Assembly (NCBI RefSeq): GCF_000018145.1
Contig: NC_009952.1
Span: forward strand, 3,038,001 to 3,102,000
Direction of reading: 5' to 3'
DNA: 64,000 nucleotides
From: Dinoroseobacter shibae DFL 12 = DSM 16493
GTDB taxonomy: Bacteria > Pseudomonadota > Alphaproteobacteria > Rhodobacterales > Rhodobacteraceae
How positions within the stretch are numbered: the first letter of the stretch is position 1; every line of letters begins with the position of its first letter. Below the pieces are notes generated by a model that worked only from the letters and a program-made list of their open reading frames with translations, was not told where the DNA came from and made no database searches. Position numbers and translations under genes: made by a program. Positions 8,823-16,021 of the stretch are shown here, one piece after another.

Positions 8823-9547
8823 ATGCACCGGCCCCCGTCCACTTCCATGGCGACCCCGGTGATCATGCTGGCCTCGTCCGAGCACAGGAAGGCCGCCGCG
8901 TTACCCAGGTCTTCGGGCTGCGAAAACCGGCCCAGGGGGATCGTGGCGAGGAATTTCGCGCGCATCTCCGGCGTGTCCTCCCCCATGAAGGAGGCGAGCA
9001 GCGGCGTCTCACCCGCCACGGGGTTGAGCGCGTTGACGCGGATGCCGAAAGGCGCCAGTTCCACCGCCATCGCCTTGGTGGCGGTGATCATCCAGCCCTT
9101 GGAGGCGTTGTACCAGTTGAGCTTCGGGCGCGGGCTGACCCCGGCGGTCGACGCGATGTTGAGGATCGCGCCGCTGCCGCGCGCCTTCATCGCGGGCACG
9201 AAGACCCGGGCGCTGAGATAGACCGACTTGGCGTTGACGGCGAGCACGCGGTCGAACTCCTCCTCGGTCACCTCTTCCATGGGTTTCGGCAGATGGGTGA
9301 TGCCCGCATTGTTGACGAGGATATCGGGCGCGCCGTGGGCCTCGGCCAAAGCGGCCATGCTGTCCGCGTCAGAGACATCGACCTGCGCCGCCGTTCCGCC
9401 ATATTCTTCGGCCACGGCCTCGGCCGCGCCCTTGTTGATGTCGGCCACGATCACCTGCGCGCCCTCGGCGGCGAACTTGCGCACGATCCCGGCCCCGAAT
9501 CCCGACCCGCCCCCGGTGACGATCGCGGTTTTTCCTTCCAGTCGCAT
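8819..9547 (-). CDS. Short-chain dehydrogenase/reductase (SDR)
   Basis: 242-residue classical SDR. Cofactor motif TGGGSGFG at the N-terminus, NNAG at about residue 82, catalytic Ser in the LNIAST strand region and YNASKGW as the YxxxK pair, ending with the usual MEVDGG. The acidic residue after beta-2 (VADINK) suggests NAD rather than NADP. Start at 9547 has GAGGGAGGG upstream. First gene of a three-gene operon with the unknown protein and the P1 peptidase, which hints at a catabolic pathway for an amide or lactone, but the substrate is not readable from sequence. Confidence 0.88.
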   Translation of the reverse strand: MRLEGKTAIVTGGGSGFGAGIVRKFAAEGAQVIVADINKGAAEAVAEEYGGTAAQVDVSDADSMAALAEAHGAPDILVNNAGITHLPKPMEEVTEEEFDRVLAVNAKSVYLSARVFVPAMKARGSGAILNIASTAGVSPRPKLNWYNASKGWMITATKAMAVELAPFGIRVNALNPVAGETPLLASFMGEDTPEMRAKFLATIPLGRFSQPEDLGNAAAFLCSDEASMITGVAMEVDGGRCI

Positions 9548-9611
9548 GAGCAGCCCTCCCTCAAGGCACAGGGTGCAAATCTGCGACGGGCAGCGCAAGG
9601 CGAAACGCAAA

Positions 9612-9635
9612 ACGGGCGCGCTTGCGCACGCCCGT
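9612..9635 (-). terminator. Terminator downstream of hsp20
   Basis: Read on the minus strand, the stem ACGGGCG...CGCCCGT is followed by a short T run. It lies 25 bases past the hsp20 stop and before the SDR gene. Confidence 0.65.
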
Positions 9636-9659
9636 CACGAGGTCGGTAAAAGCCGCGGC

Positions 9660-10118
9660 TCAGGCGGCGACGGTGCCTTCGACCGCCGGGGTGCTGTTGC
9701 CGATGGCAATGCGCCGGGGTTTCAGCGCCTCGGGCACCTCGCGCTTGAGCTCGATGTCGAGCATCCCGTTGACGAGGCTGGCACCGGTCACATGGACATG
9801 GTCGGCCAGGTGGAAGCGCCGCTCGAACGCGCGGGTGGCGATCCCGCGGTGCAGATAGGTGCGCTCGGCATCATCCTCGGGCTTCTTGGCGGTGACGATC
9901 AGCGCGTTCTCGCGCACCTCGATGTTCAGGTCGTCTTCGCCGAACCCGGCGGCTGCGATCGAGATCCGATAGGCGTCGTCGTCGGTCTTTTCGATGTTGA
10001 ACGGCGGGTAGCTCGGCTGGTTGCCGGCATCGGCGCGCATGACCCGGTCCACGAGGTCGGCGAAGTGATCAAAACCGACGGTGGCACGGTAAAGCGGGGA
10101 CATATCAATGGTTCGCAT
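9660..10118 (-). CDS. hsp20: Small heat-shock protein (Hsp20/IbpA type)
   Basis: ATP-independent holdase chaperone that binds unfolding proteins in the cytoplasm. 152 residues: N-terminal MSPLYRATVGFDHFADLV typical of IbpA-type proteins, an alpha-crystallin domain from about residue 35 to 130 (PPFNIEKTDDDAYRISIA, NALIVTAKK, YLHRGIATRAFERRF) and a C-terminal RRIAIGN, a variant of the I-x-I anchor. The start at 10118 is chosen because AGGAGG (10125-10130) is six bases away, whereas an ATG at 10124 touches it. The leader carries a heat-shock-like promoter and a hairpin that buries the ribosome binding site. Confidence 0.93.
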   Translation of the reverse strand: MRTIDMSPLYRATVGFDHFADLVDRVMRADAGNQPSYPPFNIEKTDDDAYRISIAAAGFGEDDLNIEVRENALIVTAKKPEDDAERTYLHRGIATRAFERRFHLADHVHVTGASLVNGMLDIELKREVPEALKPRRIAIGNSTPAVEGTVAA

Positions 10119-10121
10119 GGT

Positions 10122-10139
10122 CATCCTCCTTGAGCGATG
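10122..10139 (-). promoter_or_regulatory. ROSE-like RNA thermometer hairpin over the hsp20 RBS
   Basis: The leader RNA reads CAUCGCUCAAGGAGGAUG, directly before ACC-AUG. CAUC pairs with GAUG and CUC with GAG, with a single bulged G opposite the Shine-Dalgarno and an AAG loop. A UYGCU motif with a critical G facing the SD is the hallmark of ROSE elements that control small heat-shock genes in alphaproteobacteria. A second hairpin (GGGG-tcg-CCCC) lies just upstream in the leader. Confidence 0.65.
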
Positions 10140-10214
10140 TTCACGATGTGCGAGGCCCCCCATCCGGGGCGACCCCTGTCAAATCGCCGGACCCGTGTGG
10201 CGTCCGACATCCGG

Positions 10215-10244
10215 AATGTGGGAAGGGAATCTCAGGCTTTCAAG
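10215..10244 (-). promoter_or_regulatory. Sigma-32-like promoter of hsp20
   Basis: On the minus strand CTTGAAA (10238-10244) is followed after 15 bases by CCCACATT (10215-10222), close to the heat-shock consensus CTTGAAA / CCCCATNT. It would give a leader of roughly 90 nucleotides that includes the thermometer hairpin. Confidence 0.5.
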
Positions 10245-10257
10245 GGCCCGGCGCGGC

Positions 10258-11076
10258 TCAGGGGCGCAGAAATTTCGCCCCGGCCCCGTCCATCGCGCGC
10301 TCTCGCGTCAGGGTGCGGATTTGCGGGGCCTCGCGCTTGAACACCCCGTCGGTCTCGGACAGGTGCGCGCGCAGATCCTCCACTGCGGTCTCGACCTTCA
10401 CGGCCAGGGCCACCCGTTCCTCGTTATAGATCGACTTGGCCGAGACCACCGACACCACCCGCGGCACCCCGCCGAGCCAGCTCAGCACCGGTGCCCCGGA
10501 AGAGCCGAAATCCACATCGCAGGACAACACCTGCACCGCCGCCTCGCGTTCCAGCACCCGGCAGGATTGCTGCAGCGACAACACCTCCTCGCGGTCGCGG
10601 GCATAGGACACCAGCGCCACCTGGGTCAGCCAGCGCGGCGTCTGGTCGACGACCAAAGGGGTGATGTTGGATTGCCGGATCGGCTGGGCCAGTTCCAGGA
10701 TGGCGAGGTCGGTCGCGACCCGCTGGATCGTGTCGGGGTCGCCGTAGGTATAGTCCGGATGCACCGCGGCGCGCCGGATGCTGCGATAGGCCGCCGCCCG
10801 TCCGTTGCGCAGCCCCGGCTTGAAGGTGATCTCGGTCGCGGGCACCCGGGCGCCGCTGCGCTTGTCATAAAGGCAATGGGCCGCCGTCAGCACCAGGTCC
10901 ATGGTAACCAGCGTGCCGGTACAGAACCCCCGCCCGCCGATATCGAGCCGCCCCACCGCCTGGTAGGCGCGGATCTTGTCGGCGGTCTCCAACGCCTCCA
11001 GAGGCTTGTCCTGCGCCGCCAGCGGCCCGCCCATCAGGCCGAGCAGCACCAGCAGCGCGGCGCGCAATCCGATCAT
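10258..11076 (-). CDS. Secreted trypsin-like/V8-type serine protease
   Basis: 272 residues with an N-terminal signal peptide (hydrophobic AALLVLLGLMGG, cleavage probably after PLAA). The S1 chymotrypsin-fold triad is visible: His in LTAAHCLYD, Asp in VATDLAILEL and Ser in DVDFGSSGAPVLS. Only a few cysteines are present, two near the His (FCTGTL, AHC) and two before the Ser (QSCRVL, LSCDV), which could form two disulfides. Expected in the periplasm or outside the cell. It follows glcF by 63 bases on the same strand but no functional link is evident. Confidence 0.85.
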   Translation of the reverse strand: MIGLRAALLVLLGLMGGPLAAQDKPLEALETADKIRAYQAVGRLDIGGRGFCTGTLVTMDLVLTAAHCLYDKRSGARVPATEITFKPGLRNGRAAAYRSIRRAAVHPDYTYGDPDTIQRVATDLAILELAQPIRQSNITPLVVDQTPRWLTQVALVSYARDREEVLSLQQSCRVLEREAAVQVLSCDVDFGSSGAPVLSWLGGVPRVVSVVSAKSIYNEERVALAVKVETAVEDLRAHLSETDGVFKREAPQIRTLTRERAMDGAGAKFLRP

Positions 11077-11139
11077 CCCAGTCTCCGTCCTCTGCCGACC
11101 GTCTGGTTGCGCTGTCCTACACCCCGAATGGGGCAGAAC

Positions 11140-12444
11140 TCAGGCAGCCTCCACCGTACCCAGCCCAGCAGGTTTCGGTCCGCCCGTCGCCCAGTCGATA
11201 AGCTCGACCGTATGCACGATCGGGATGCCGGTGCCAGAGCCGATCTGCATCATGCAGCCGATATTGCCCGCGGCAATCAGATCCGGCGCCTTGGCCTCCA
11301 GAGTGGCGACTTTCCGCGCCTTCAGTTCCTTGGAGATGTCCGGTTGCATCAGGTTGTAGGTCCCGGCCGAACCGCAGCACAGATGCGCGTCCTCCGGCTC
11401 CACCACCTTGAACCCGACCCGGCGCAGCAGGTCCTTGGGATAGGTCTTGATCTGCTGGCCATGTTGCAGCGAGCACGCGGCATGATAAGCCACGGTCAGG
11501 CCCTGGCTGAAGCGATCCTGTTCGGGCACCTCCAGGTCGATCAGCACCTCGGAGATGTCCCTGGCGATGGCGGCCACCGCGGCGGCCTCTTGGGCCAGCG
11601 CCTCGTTGCGGAACATGTGGCCGTAATCCTTCACCGTCGTGCCGCAGCCCGAGGTGTTGATGACGATGGCGTCGAGGCCTTCGCCCGCCATCTCGCGGTG
11701 CCAGGCACGAATGTTGTGGGCCGCGGTCCCATGGCTCTCGGCGGTTTTGCCCATGTGATGGGTCAGCGCCCCGCAGCAGCCCTGCCCTTCCGCGATCACC
11801 ACCTCGCAGCCGAGCCGCCGCAGCACCCGGATCGTGGCATCGTTGATATCGGTGTTCAGCGCCCGCTGGGCGCAGCCGGTCATCAGCGCCACGCGCTTAC
11901 GGCGCGGGCCAATGGCCGGGAAGACCTGCGGGTCGTCATTGCGGCTGACCGGCGGGATGGTTTTGGGCGCCATCTCCACCATGGCGCGCAGGCGCTTTTC
12001 GGGGATCAGGCCCGCGAAGGGGCGCGCGATCTTCGCGCCCAGCATCGCCACTCGGAACCGCATCGGATAGGGCAGGATCCGCGCCAGCGTCCAGCGCAGC
12101 ATGCGTTCGTACAGGGGCCGCTTGTAGGTGTTCTCGATATACTCCCGCGCGTGATCGACCAGGTGCATGTAATGCACCCCCGAGGGGCAGGTGGTCATGC
12201 AGGCAAGGCAGCTCAGGCAGCGGTCGATATGCTTGACGGTCTGCGGGTCCGCGGGCCGGTCGTTCTCGATCATGTCCTTGATCAGATAGATCCGGCCCCG
12301 CGGGCTGTCGAGCTCGTCGCCCAGTACCTGGTAGGTCGGGCAGGTCGCGGTGCAGAACCCGCAATGGACGCAGCTGCGCAGGATCTCGTTGGACCGGGCC
12401 GTGGCCGGATCCTTGAGCTGCTCGGGGGTGAAATGGGTTTGCAT
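11140..12444 (-). CDS. glcF: Glycolate oxidase iron-sulfur subunit
   Basis: Electron-transfer subunit of membrane-associated glycolate oxidase (glycolate to glyoxylate). 434 residues: two N-terminal 4Fe-4S motifs (CVHCGFCTATCP and CLSCLACMTTCP) and two CCG-type domains (GCCGALTHHMG and CCGSAGTYN) as in heterodisulfide-reductase-like proteins. Third gene of glcD-glcE-glcF on the minus strand, 22 bases after glcE. The set is complete for catalytic subunits; no glcG, permease or GlcC regulator is in the window. Confidence 0.94.
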   Translation of the reverse strand: MQTHFTPEQLKDPATARSNEILRSCVHCGFCTATCPTYQVLGDELDSPRGRIYLIKDMIENDRPADPQTVKHIDRCLSCLACMTTCPSGVHYMHLVDHAREYIENTYKRPLYERMLRWTLARILPYPMRFRVAMLGAKIARPFAGLIPEKRLRAMVEMAPKTIPPVSRNDDPQVFPAIGPRRKRVALMTGCAQRALNTDINDATIRVLRRLGCEVVIAEGQGCCGALTHHMGKTAESHGTAAHNIRAWHREMAGEGLDAIVINTSGCGTTVKDYGHMFRNEALAQEAAAVAAIARDISEVLIDLEVPEQDRFSQGLTVAYHAACSLQHGQQIKTYPKDLLRRVGFKVVEPEDAHLCCGSAGTYNLMQPDISKELKARKVATLEAKAPDLIAAGNIGCMMQIGSGTGIPIVHTVELIDWATGGPKPAGLGTVEAA

Positions 12445-12466
12445 GAATGTCTCCCTGGCGGTGCGG

Positions 12467-13603
12467 TCAGGCCATCAGGCCGGGGTTGAGGATGCCCTTG
12501 GGGTCAAATTTCGCCCGCAGGCCTGCGCTGATCGCGGCGAGGGGCGCGGGTTCGGGCTGGAACACGGGCTGGGCGGCGCGGGTCGCCTCGGCGGCCCGGA
12601 TCAGGGTCGCGTGTCCGGAAAAACCGCCCGGCAGACCGGCCAGCGCGCCGCGCACATCCCGGCCCGGCGCCACATGGGCCCAGACGAGCCCGCCGCCCCA
12701 GTCATAGATCACGTCACCGCCCAGGGCCGCCCCGACCGCTGGCCCATCGCACGGCTTGACCGAGATGCGCCAGACATCGCCCGCGGTGCCATGGAACGCC
12801 GCCACGTCGCGGATCGCGACCCAGGTCGAACGGCTCGCCGCCGGGTCGGCCTCGACGCGCACCGGCCCGAATTTGCCCAGCAGTTCCGTCAGCTTCCCTG
12901 TCCGGTAGATGACCGAAGTCTCGAACCCCTCGATCCGCACATGGGTCTCCGGCCCGTCCGCACCGCGCGGCAGATGTGCCGCCCCGCTCACCTCATAGGG
13001 CGCGCCCAGCGCCCTGGACAGCGCCGCCACCGCGGTCGCATCGTCCAGCCCGGTGACCGTCAGCGTGGCCTCGGTCTCGGTCTGGGGCAGCACCTTGAAA
13101 CTGACCTCGGTCAGCACCCCGAGGGTGCCGTGACTGCCCGCCATCAGCTTCACAAGATCATAGCCGGTCACGTTTTTCATCACCCGCCCACCATTCTTGA
13201 CCACCGCCCCTTCGCCCGTGACGAAGCGCACCCCTATCAGGCTGTCGCGGCAGGCGCCGGCTTGGATCCGGCGCGGGCCCGAAACATTCCCCGCCACGAC
13301 CCCGCCGAGGGTCGGCTCCCCGGCACTGCCCAGCAGCCCCCGGTGGTCCATCGGCTCAAACGGCAGGCGCTGCCGCTCCGCCGCAAGCGCGGCCTCCACC
13401 TCTGCCAGCGGCGTGCCGGCCTGCGCCACCAGCGTCAGCGCGCCGGGCTCGTAAAGCCCGATCCCCGACAGGGCCGCCGTGGACAGAACCTCCCCCGCCA
13501 CGGGCTTGCCGATGGGCCGCGTCCCGCCGCCCCGTATGCGCAAGGGCGCATCGGCACCTGCGATCACCTCGGCCAGTTCGGCCTCGCTCCCCGGTGTCTG
13601 CAT
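12467..13603 (-). CDS. glcE: Glycolate oxidase FAD-binding subunit
   Basis: 378 residues of the FAD-linked oxidase (PCMH-type) family. The FAD-binding half is seen in LRIRGGGTRPIG, AGTPLAEVEAAL and GEPTLGGVVAGNVSGPRR followed by GAVVKNGGRVMKNVTGYDL, a block highly typical of GlcE. It partners GlcD and GlcF in glycolate oxidation. It is shorter than GlcD, as usual. It starts 85 bases after glcD, with a repeat/hairpin element in the gap, and is followed closely by glcF. Confidence 0.93.
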   Translation of the reverse strand: MQTPGSEAELAEVIAGADAPLRIRGGGTRPIGKPVAGEVLSTAALSGIGLYEPGALTLVAQAGTPLAEVEAALAAERQRLPFEPMDHRGLLGSAGEPTLGGVVAGNVSGPRRIQAGACRDSLIGVRFVTGEGAVVKNGGRVMKNVTGYDLVKLMAGSHGTLGVLTEVSFKVLPQTETEATLTVTGLDDATAVAALSRALGAPYEVSGAAHLPRGADGPETHVRIEGFETSVIYRTGKLTELLGKFGPVRVEADPAASRSTWVAIRDVAAFHGTAGDVWRISVKPCDGPAVGAALGGDVIYDWGGGLVWAHVAPGRDVRGALAGLPGGFSGHATLIRAAEATRAAQPVFQPEPAPLAAISAGLRAKFDPKGILNPGLMA

Positions 13604-13614
13604 GACCCCGTCCC

Positions 13615-13672
13615 TTCATCTTTGCAAAAATATTCCGGGGGGACGCCCAAGGCGCGCGGGGGCGGCGCCCCC
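13615..13672. repeat. Intergenic repeat, copy 2, with GC hairpin
   Basis: Second copy of the element at 3630: a 27-base block containing TGCAAAAATATTCCGGGGG and, 16 bases on, the hairpin GGGGGCGGCGCCCCC (13658-13672). It lies between glcD and glcE. Both copies have the same orientation on the plus strand although the neighbouring genes run in opposite directions, so it is not simply a directional terminator. Confidence 0.7.
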
Positions 13673-13688
13673 TCCCCCGATGCCCCGC

Positions 13689-15131
13689 TCAGGCCGCCGC
13701 ACGCCCCCGGCGCGCCTCGGTCACCGCCAGGGGAAACACCTTCGCCGGGTTGAGCAGCCAGGCCGGATCGAACACGTCCTTGACCCGCAACTGCATCTCC
13801 ATGTCCGCACCCGTGAACTGCGCCCCCATCAGGTCGCGTTTCTCGATCCCGACCCCATGCTCCCCGGTCAGGCAGCCGCCGACCTCCACGCAGAGCTTGA
13901 GGATCTCCGCCCCGAACGCCTCGCACAGCTCCAGATCCCCGTCCTTGTTCGCATCAAACAGGATCAGCGGATGCATGTTGCCGTCGCCCGCATGGAACAC
14001 GTTGCCCACCTGCAACCCGTACTCCTTGGACATCTCCCCGATCCGGCGCAGCACATAGGGCAGTTCCGAGACCGGGATCGTGCCGTCGAGGCACATGTAA
14101 TCGTTCAACTGCCCGATGGCGCCGAAGGCCGATTTCCGACCCAACCAGATCTTGGCGCTTTCCTCGGCCGACTGGCTCTGGCGCAGCTCCACCGGGTTGT
14201 GCTTGCGCGCGATGTCGAGGATCACGCCGAGCTGCGCGTCGATCTCCGCCTCGGAGCCTTCGACCTCCACGATCAGCAGCGCCTCGCATTCCGGGTAGCC
14301 CGCCTTGGCGAAATTCTCGCAGGTCTCGATGCAGAGCTTGTCCATGAACTCGATCGCCACGGGCAGCACGCCGGCCTTGATGATGTCGGCCACGCAGGCC
14401 CCCGCGACCTCGTTCTCGTCAAAGGCGATCAGGACCGGACGCGCGCCTTCGGGCTTGCGCAGGATGCGCAGCGTCGCCTCGGTCACCACGCCCAACTGTC
14501 CTTCGGAGCCGCAGATCACCCCCAGCAGGTCGAGCCCCCCCGCATCCAGATGCGCACCGCCGATCGTGACCACGGTACCATCCATCATCACCATGGTGAC
14601 CCCCAGCAGGTTGTTGGTCGTCACCCCGTATTTCAGGCAATGGGCCCCGCCGGAATTCATCGCGATGTTGCCGGCGATGGCGCAGGCCAGCTGCGAGGAC
14701 GGGTCGGGCGCATAGAAGAAATCCTCTTCCTCCACGGCGCCGCTCACGCTCAGGTTCGTGCGCCCCGACTGCACCCGGATGATCCGGTTGTCATAATCGG
14801 TCTCCAGCACCTTGTTCAGCCGGGCCACGCCGAGGATCACGCAATCGGCGGTGGGCAAGGCCCCGCCCGCAAGCGACGTGCCCGACCCGCGCGGCACCAC
14901 CGGCACCCCTTCGGCATGGCATATCTTCAGGACCGCGGCGACCTCCTCGGTGCTCGACGGCAGGACCGCGGCAAGCGGCGGGCACTTGTAAGCTGTGAGC
15001 GCATCGCATTCATAGGCGCGGGTCTCATGCGGCTCATGGATCACCGCGTCCCTTGGCAGAACCTCTTGCAGCAACGCGACGACCCTGTCCTTCTTGGCCA
15101 GGATCCCCGCATCCGGTGTCGGCATCTCCAT
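13689..15131 (-). CDS. glcD: Glycolate oxidase FAD subunit
   Basis: Catalytic FAD-linked subunit that oxidises glycolate (and often D-lactate). 480 residues. Visible: PRGSGTSLAGGALPTADCVILG (FAD/PCMH binding, here only summarised), AIAGNIAMNSGGAHCLKYG, CGSEGQLGVVTEATLRI, HAGDGNMHP and GEHGVGIEKRD near the C-terminus, all typical of the GlcD/LDH-D family. The ATG at 15131 follows GGGGAGAGCAGATC; a start at 15230 would include AT-rich leader sequence. First gene of the glc operon with an inverted repeat in its promoter region. Confidence 0.94.
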   Translation of the reverse strand: MEMPTPDAGILAKKDRVVALLQEVLPRDAVIHEPHETRAYECDALTAYKCPPLAAVLPSSTEEVAAVLKICHAEGVPVVPRGSGTSLAGGALPTADCVILGVARLNKVLETDYDNRIIRVQSGRTNLSVSGAVEEEDFFYAPDPSSQLACAIAGNIAMNSGGAHCLKYGVTTNNLLGVTMVMMDGTVVTIGGAHLDAGGLDLLGVICGSEGQLGVVTEATLRILRKPEGARPVLIAFDENEVAGACVADIIKAGVLPVAIEFMDKLCIETCENFAKAGYPECEALLIVEVEGSEAEIDAQLGVILDIARKHNPVELRQSQSAEESAKIWLGRKSAFGAIGQLNDYMCLDGTIPVSELPYVLRRIGEMSKEYGLQVGNVFHAGDGNMHPLILFDANKDGDLELCEAFGAEILKLCVEVGGCLTGEHGVGIEKRDLMGAQFTGADMEMQLRVKDVFDPAWLLNPAKVFPLAVTEARRGRAAA

Positions 15132-15152
15132 GATCTGCTCTCCCCAATCTCG

Positions 15153-15175
15153 ATTGGTAAGAAAATATAACCAAT
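15153..15175 (-). promoter_or_regulatory. Inverted repeat in the glcD promoter region
   Basis: ATTGGT (15153-15158) and ACCAAT (15170-15175) are separated by 11 AT-rich bases, 22 bases upstream of the glcD start. It is the only AT-rich patch nearby and is well placed for an operator of a GntR- or IclR-type regulator. The regulator gene is not in the window. Confidence 0.5.
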
Positions 15176-15244
15176 TCAGAATTTGGCAAGCGTTTTCTTC
15201 CCCCAGGTCCGGAGACTGCGCCCGAAACACCTGCCCCGGAACGC

Positions 15245-15266
15245 AAAAGACCCGCCGAAGCGGGCC
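15245..15266 (-). terminator. Terminator at the end of the puc operon
   Basis: On the minus strand GGCCCGC-ttcg-GCGGGTC is followed by TTTT, 21 bases past the stop of the last puc-linked gene. Confidence 0.8.
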
Positions 15267-15286
15267 TTTACACGATGGCGCTGCGC

Positions 15287-15973
15287 TCAGCGCCGGATGA
15301 TCGACGGGATGCCGAGGTTCTCTTCCACGATCAGCTTGCCGCCGGGGATCACCGATTTGTCCCGCTTGCCGCCGCTCAGCAGGGGAAAGGGGAGCCGGGC
15401 GGTCACCGGCCCATCCTTGCGCAGGCGCGGCTTGGTGATCAGCCCCTCGCGCAGGAGCGGCATGGGCCAGAAGGACATTTTCTTGCCCCCGGAAATCACC
15501 GAACTGGAATGCGGTTTGCGCTTGGACAGAAGCGGCATGATCCCGGCGGTCACCGGCCCCTTGCGCTCGTGGGTCTCGCGGACCCGCGTGAAGAACAGCG
15601 GGTGATCGTCAAGCACCGAAGACATCGGCTCGATCTCGTCCTTCACCCAGTTCTCTTCCTCGACCGCCCCCATGTCGACCGTATCGGCAGCATCGAGGAT
15701 CTCACGGGCGATGGTCTTGGCGGTCAGCGGCTTATAGGTCGCCTTCACCACGAATACCGCACCGCCATCGGCCATCTTGGAGGTATAGGCCCGGGCCGTC
15801 TCTTCGGCGACGCCAAGCGACACCATCGCGTCGGTCACCGAAGCCACCGTATGATCCTCGCCCATGCGCACCACGTGGGTATCGCGCCGGGGAAACCGCG
15901 CGCGCTCGAACGTTTTGGCGACCTTGTTGGCCCCCGCCTCGGCGCTGAAGAGCCGTGAAATTACTGTTGCCAT
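15287..15973 (-). CDS. puc-operon accessory protein of unknown mechanism (PucD/PucE position)
   Basis: 228 residues, 48 bases downstream of pucC, with a good RBS (GGGAGGAGAAAG). No signal peptide or membrane helix is evident. Residues 1-100 look like one alpha/beta domain (ISRLFSAEAGANKVAKTF, GGAVFVVKATYKPLTAKT). The C-terminal part is basic and holds two copies of a motif 49 residues apart: GPVTA-x3-PLLS-x7-SVI-x-GGK at 139-164 and GPVTA-x4-PLLS-x6-SVI-x-GGK at 188-213. By position it matches the pucD/pucE genes that stabilise LH2 in purple bacteria; I infer a role in antenna assembly or stability but cannot prove homology by eye. Confidence 0.6.
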   Translation of the reverse strand: MATVISRLFSAEAGANKVAKTFERARFPRRDTHVVRMGEDHTVASVTDAMVSLGVAEETARAYTSKMADGGAVFVVKATYKPLTAKTIAREILDAADTVDMGAVEEENWVKDEIEPMSSVLDDHPLFFTRVRETHERKGPVTAGIMPLLSKRKPHSSSVISGGKKMSFWPMPLLREGLITKPRLRKDGPVTARLPFPLLSGGKRDKSVIPGGKLIVEENLGIPSIIRR

Positions 15974-16021
15974 GGTGGTCTTTCTCCTCCCGGGTTGCCC
16001 GCGGCTTTCGCACGCCGAAGG

